From: Acidobacteriaceae bacterium
Lineage (GTDB): Bacteria; Acidobacteriota; Terriglobia; Terriglobales; Acidobacteriaceae
Assembly (NCBI GenBank): GCA_003134995.1
Contig: PLDC01000018.1
Span: 146,390 to 210,389, forward strand
Reading direction: 5' to 3'
Length of the DNA stretch: 64,000 bases
A program made the translations under genes and the position numbers. The number at the start of each line of letters is the position of its first letter. Position 1 is the stretch's first letter. Positions 61,155 to 64,000 of this stretch are shown here, piece after piece. The notes beneath the pieces are model-generated. The model was given only the letters and a program-made list of their open reading frames with translations, was not told the DNA's origin and searched no databases.

Positions 61155-61997
61155 TCAGAGCGGGAGGTCTGCGGCTGTGGAAGATAGAACCGAGGTAATC
61201 TGCCGGATTCCCTCCGGGGCCGCAAAGAGTTCGGGATGAATCGCAAATGCCAGTGCGTCAAGGCCGCGAAGAAGCGTGGGAGCGGGCGTGTTGAGGTGCT
61301 CGTCGCGAATGCAATAGACCCGGGAGGCGCGAACGGCGCGGGTTTCGTGCCACTTTCGCTCGCTGACGATTTTCTCGAGCGGCACGCGGTCGCCCGCTCC
61401 ACACCAGGCGGCGACTAAAACATCAGGATCCATGCCGGCTACTTCTTCTGCGGAAATCTGCTTCCCCGGTATGCCTACGAACTCGCCTCCAGCCGCCTCA
61501 ACCAGTTCCGCAACCCAGGCTTGTGATGCAATCAGCGGCTTGCCCCACTCTTCGCAAAACACCTTCGGACGAGGTAACCCCGCAGTGCGCGCGCGGACTT
61601 CTTCGATCCGCTGTTGCATGTGGGCGATCACTTCTTCGCCGCGATCGCTCGCTCCGACGGCGCCGGCGATGACCGCGATGTCCGCATAGATGTCAGCCAG
61701 AAGCTTTGGGGCAAAGCCGAGGAATCGGGCTCCGGACTTGAGTATTTCGATTACCGCTTTCTCCTGATAAGGCACGGAGGCGATGACGAGGTCGGGCTGC
61801 GCATTCATTATCTGTTCGGCGTTGGCAGTCCAAGAGTCGGCAAGGATGATTCGAGGGCGCGAAGTGATTTCAGGAACCACATCCGCACAATACTTTGTGC
61901 ATGCGACTACGCGGTCGAGTTCTCCAACTGCGGCCAGGATGACTGTCGCGTTGGGCTGCAGGCTGACGATGCGACGCGGCGTGTGGGAGGATGACAT
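61155..61997 (-). CDS. Cobalamin/siderophore-type binding protein (BtuF-like)
   Basis: 280 residues from ATG 61997 (MSSSHTPRRIVSLQPNATVI). The fold is TroA/BtuF class III: RPRIILADSWTANAEQIMNA, QPDLVIASVPYQEKAV, WVAELVEAAGGEFVGIPGKQ. No signal peptide is visible, so it may act in the cytoplasm or lack its leader. No permease or ATPase gene lies beside it. Confidence 0.75.
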   Translation of the reverse strand: MSSSHTPRRIVSLQPNATVILAAVGELDRVVACTKYCADVVPEITSRPRIILADSWTANAEQIMNAQPDLVIASVPYQEKAVIEILKSGARFLGFAPKLLADIYADIAVIAGAVGASDRGEEVIAHMQQRIEEVRARTAGLPRPKVFCEEWGKPLIASQAWVAELVEAAGGEFVGIPGKQISAEEVAGMDPDVLVAAWCGAGDRVPLEKIVSERKWHETRAVRASRVYCIRDEHLNTPAPTLLRGLDALAFAIHPELFAAPEGIRQITSVLSSTAADLPL

Positions 61998-62007
61998 GAA
62001 TCTTAGA

Positions 62008-62367
62008 CTACTGCTTGATCTGACTGAGCGCTGCCGAAAGAGCGTCGAGTGCCAACTGAGCAGCGTGGGTTGAGGCTTGCGGTAGACCTCCGACGGCGGC
62101 GCTGACATCCTCGCGCAGCAAGGCCCTGGCTTTCTCCAGCGTTTTCCCCACAACTAAATCCGTTACTGCCGAGCCACAGGCAATCGCTGCCACGCAGCCT
62201 TTGGCCTTGAACTGCGCTTGAGTGATTCGATCCGCGCTGACTTTCAGGCTCAGGCGCAAGATGTCTCCGCACGCCGGGTTTTCAATTTCCGATACGGCGT
62301 CTGCATCGGCGATCTCTCCGGCATTGCGCGGGTTTTGAAAATGATCGAGTAACTGCGCGGAATACAT
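62008..62367 (-). CDS. IscU/NifU-like Fe-S scaffold protein
   Basis: 119 residues, IscU-like N-domain: LLDHFQNPRNAGEIADADAV, ENPACGDILRLSLKV, KAKGCVAAIACGSAVTDLV. Two or three scaffold Cys residues are visible (CGD, GC, AC) but the third is not in the exact IscU spacing, so some activity may differ. Nearby genes do not include IscS. Confidence 0.75.
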   Translation of the reverse strand: MYSAQLLDHFQNPRNAGEIADADAVSEIENPACGDILRLSLKVSADRITQAQFKAKGCVAAIACGSAVTDLVVGKTLEKARALLREDVSAAVGGLPQASTHAAQLALDALSAALSQIKQ

Positions 62368-62386
62368 TGGCAGCTCAATTGTAAAT

Positions 62387-62496
62387 GAGGAGCTTCTAGC
62401 TTCTAGCTCCTGGCCGCGAGCGAAAGACAGTGTTGCAATCGATTTTGCTAGAAGTTAGAAGCCAGAAGCTAGAAGCTAGGAGCTAGAAGCTAGAAG
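62387..62496. repeat. Short-period inverted repeat (agaagct family)
   Basis: Left arm 62387-62413 (GAGCTTCTAGCTTCTAGCTC...) and right arm 62447-62496 built of AGAAGCTAG units of about nine bases. It overlaps the end of the HAD gene and lies between it and the IscU-like gene. Confidence 0.8.
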
Positions 62497-63192
62497 CGTG
62501 CCCGCTGGGAAATAGATGCGCCAGCCCCGCTCCTGCGCCATAGACTCGAGGTCAGGATTCGGATTGATGGCAACGGGGTGTTTCGCCATCGCCAGCATCT
62601 CGGCGTCCCAGCGCGAATTGCCGAAGGCAGCGTCGATCTCCTTCTTCGCGACTTCGCGTAAGGCCTCCGGCTTGCCGGGACCGGAAGGCACGCGGATCAG
62701 ACGATCGGTCGCAATGCCATCGTCGACTTCAACGTTGGCTGCAAGGATGCGGTTCTCCGGTATGCCGAAATGCTTCACCGCCGCGCGGATGACCCATTCG
62801 TTCGACGATGAGACAGCCCAGGCTTCGCAGCCGTTTTCCTGCAAGCGCCGGACGAGTTCGCGCATTTCGGGGAAGATTTGCAGGACGAAGAACTCATCGA
62901 AGAAGAACGTCGCCGCGTCCCTTAGCTTCGCCTCTGAAACACCGTTGTGCATGGTCACCATTTCGCCACACATTGTGGTTTCATCGACCTCGCCGCGCTT
63001 GTAGGCGGCGTAACGCGCACGCATAGGCTGGTCGAGCGCGCTCGAAACAATGCCGCCCTCTTTTAGTTCCCAATCGAAGAAGCGTTCTCCGGCGTCGCCC
63101 GCCCACAGCGTGCCGTCGCAGTCAAAGGCAGCTACGCGCAGATCAAGGCGCAGAGTGGATTCGATAAACGCTTCGGCCTCTGGGGAGTTCAT
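62476..63192 (-). CDS. HAD-family phosphatase (HAD-IB type)
   Basis: 238 residues. Catalytic loop AAFDCDGTLWAGDAGERFF (DxDGT), SSSNEWVIR (motif II Ser), and RWDAEMLAMA (motif IV Asp). The small helical cap fits HAD-IB phosphoserine phosphatase-like enzymes. The last residues TLLASSS and the stop codon come from the repeat 62447-62496. It overlaps the next gene by 4 nt (ATGA). Confidence 0.8.
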   Translation of the reverse strand: MNSPEAEAFIESTLRLDLRVAAFDCDGTLWAGDAGERFFDWELKEGGIVSSALDQPMRARYAAYKRGEVDETTMCGEMVTMHNGVSEAKLRDAATFFFDEFFVLQIFPEMRELVRRLQENGCEAWAVSSSNEWVIRAAVKHFGIPENRILAANVEVDDGIATDRLIRVPSGPGKPEALREVAKKEIDAAFGNSRWDAEMLAMAKHPVAINPNPDLESMAQERGWRIYFPAGTLLASSS

Positions 63193-63830
63193 CGATCAAC
63201 GGTAACGCGTGCCAGCCCCGCGTAATCCTCCGGAGTGTTGATATTCAAAGCGACCAGCGGATCGTCGACATGGAGATATTGAATGTGTTCTTGATGCCGA
63301 TGTTCGATATCGCGGGCGATCGATGTGGGCGGAACGCGGAGAAACGCCTCCATCATTTCGCGCCCGATCAGGTAGGGATGCCCATGCTTGCCAGAAAAAT
63401 CAGGCACAACTGCCCACACATTTTGATCAGCAGCTTCGAAGGCATCGTGCAGCGTCTGAACGGTCGTTGTGCTCACCGGAGGGCGGTCGACCAGCGTAAC
63501 CATCGCGGCGTCGCGGCCGCGGTTGAGCACTTCGTGCAGACCGACTTGCAACGAACTGAACTGGCCGCGGCTCGAATCCGGGTTAACCACCAGAGATGCG
63601 CCTTGCGCATAAATGATCGGTGCCAGAGCCGCTTCATTCTTACCCACCACCACCACGACAAACTCTGTTGCTTGGGCGAGCGAACGAATTGCGGCCGAAA
63701 GAAAGGTCTCAGTGGAAGTCGCTTGCCCGGCTGCTGGCGGAGGCCAGGGCAGCAAGGCTTTATCGCGGCTCATGCGCGAGGAGTCTCCGGCCGCGAGGAT
63801 TACGCCGGCGAAGCTGGAAGCGCGGGTCAT
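63189..63830 (-). CDS. MobA/MocA-like nucleotidyltransferase
   Basis: 213 residues from ATG 63830 (MTRASSFAGVILAAGDSSRM); ATG 63893 adds 21. The GVILAAGDSSRM glycine-rich nucleotide-binding loop, MVTLVDRPPVS and GHPYLIGREMM are NTP_transf_3 features shared by molybdenum-cofactor guanylyltransferases and cytidylyltransferases. Only the class is supported. Confidence 0.75.
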   Translation of the reverse strand: MTRASSFAGVILAAGDSSRMSRDKALLPWPPPAAGQATSTETFLSAAIRSLAQATEFVVVVVGKNEAALAPIIYAQGASLVVNPDSSRGQFSSLQVGLHEVLNRGRDAAMVTLVDRPPVSTTTVQTLHDAFEAADQNVWAVVPDFSGKHGHPYLIGREMMEAFLRVPPTSIARDIEHRHQEHIQYLHVDDPLVALNINTPEDYAGLARVTVDR

Positions 63831-63900
63831 GCTGCGAAGATAGCAGGGAACTGCGTGGATTTGTTGATTTTTGATTGCTGACTGAGGCGCCAAAGTTGCC

Positions 63901-63940
63901 TGTCATCCCGAGCGCAGCGAGGGACCTTGGTTCCTGCCTG
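63901..63940. repeat. Dispersed cccgagcg/gcgaggga repeat, window edge
   Basis: TGTCATCCCGAGCG..CAGCGAGGGACCTTGG. Third copy of the family also seen at 10277-10320 and 60591-60640. The window ends 60 nt later. Confidence 0.75.
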
Positions 63941-64000
63941 ACGCATCAATACTGCCGCCGCGCGCAAACACCAAGATCCCCCATGAGTTCACGAATCAAG

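Overview
The window looks like chromosomal DNA of an Acidobacteriota, most likely a soil Terriglobia (Koribacter/Sulfotelmatobacter-like) genome. This rests on gene content, not a database match: a complete Tol-Pal envelope locus, an extended hopanoid locus, an acidobacterial-type duplicated orphan ABC permease, a Ser/Thr kinase fused to a TolB-like domain and TPRs, PQQ-like propeller and OmpL-like porin genes, secreted proteins with the LPDAPSA/TPDAP type N-terminus, and many dispersed palindromic intergenic repeats. No rRNA, tRNA, IS element or CRISPR array was recognised.

Layout. 1-6,980: a small ferredoxin, then a minus-strand envelope operon read as tolQ-tolR-tolA-tolB-pal-OMP-cpoB. 7,080-15,330: an accessory island with a decayed toxin-antitoxin pair, an AbiV-type HEPN gene, a ribbon-helix-helix/putative-toxin pair with its own palindromic operator, a PD-(D/E)XK endonuclease carrying in-frame 48-nt repeats, a PRC-barrel protein, recN, a DUF5677-like gene and an orphan Phd antitoxin. 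15,535-27,968: isoprenoid/hopanoid locus ispH-shc-(P-loop gene)-hpnA-hpnG-(secreted)-two zinc dehydrogenases-hpnC-hpnD-(membrane protein)-hpnE. hpnD and hpnC make hydroxysqualene from farnesyl diphosphate, hpnE yields squalene, shc cyclises it, hpnA/hpnG process the side chain, and hpnJ (33.2-34.7 kb, minus strand, beside two EamA-type proteins) acts on the headgroup. 28,000-32,200: small secreted or hypothetical proteins. 34,791-45,663: TolC-like protein, an orphan DnaA-lid-like protein, PQQ-like propeller, ADOP permease, GH15 glycosidase and porin. 45,675-56,084: S4 protein and kinase, 5'-3' exonuclease, TPR/adaptor pair, DinB, VOC, QueF, MFS and an HpnB-like glycosyltransferase. 56,088-64,000: VapBC with operator, OB-fold/protease divergent pair, frameshifted secreted protein, then a minus-strand run of MutT, GAF, BtuF-like, IscU-like, HAD and MobA-like genes.

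The most notable signals are: (i) small foreign-looking genes and repeats set inside the hopanoid locus, including a P-loop gene bounded by inverted short-period repeats; (ii) two zinc dehydrogenases in the hopanoid locus that are candidates for an unassigned side-chain step; (iii) a standalone DnaA AAA+ lid domain; (iv) palindromic repeats translated in frame inside several proteins (PDDEXK protein, HpnE, an EamA protein, a TPR protein, a HAD phosphatase); (v) a compact RHH/toxin module bounded by diverged direct repeats and palindromes. Function calls come from motif reading only; no searches were run.
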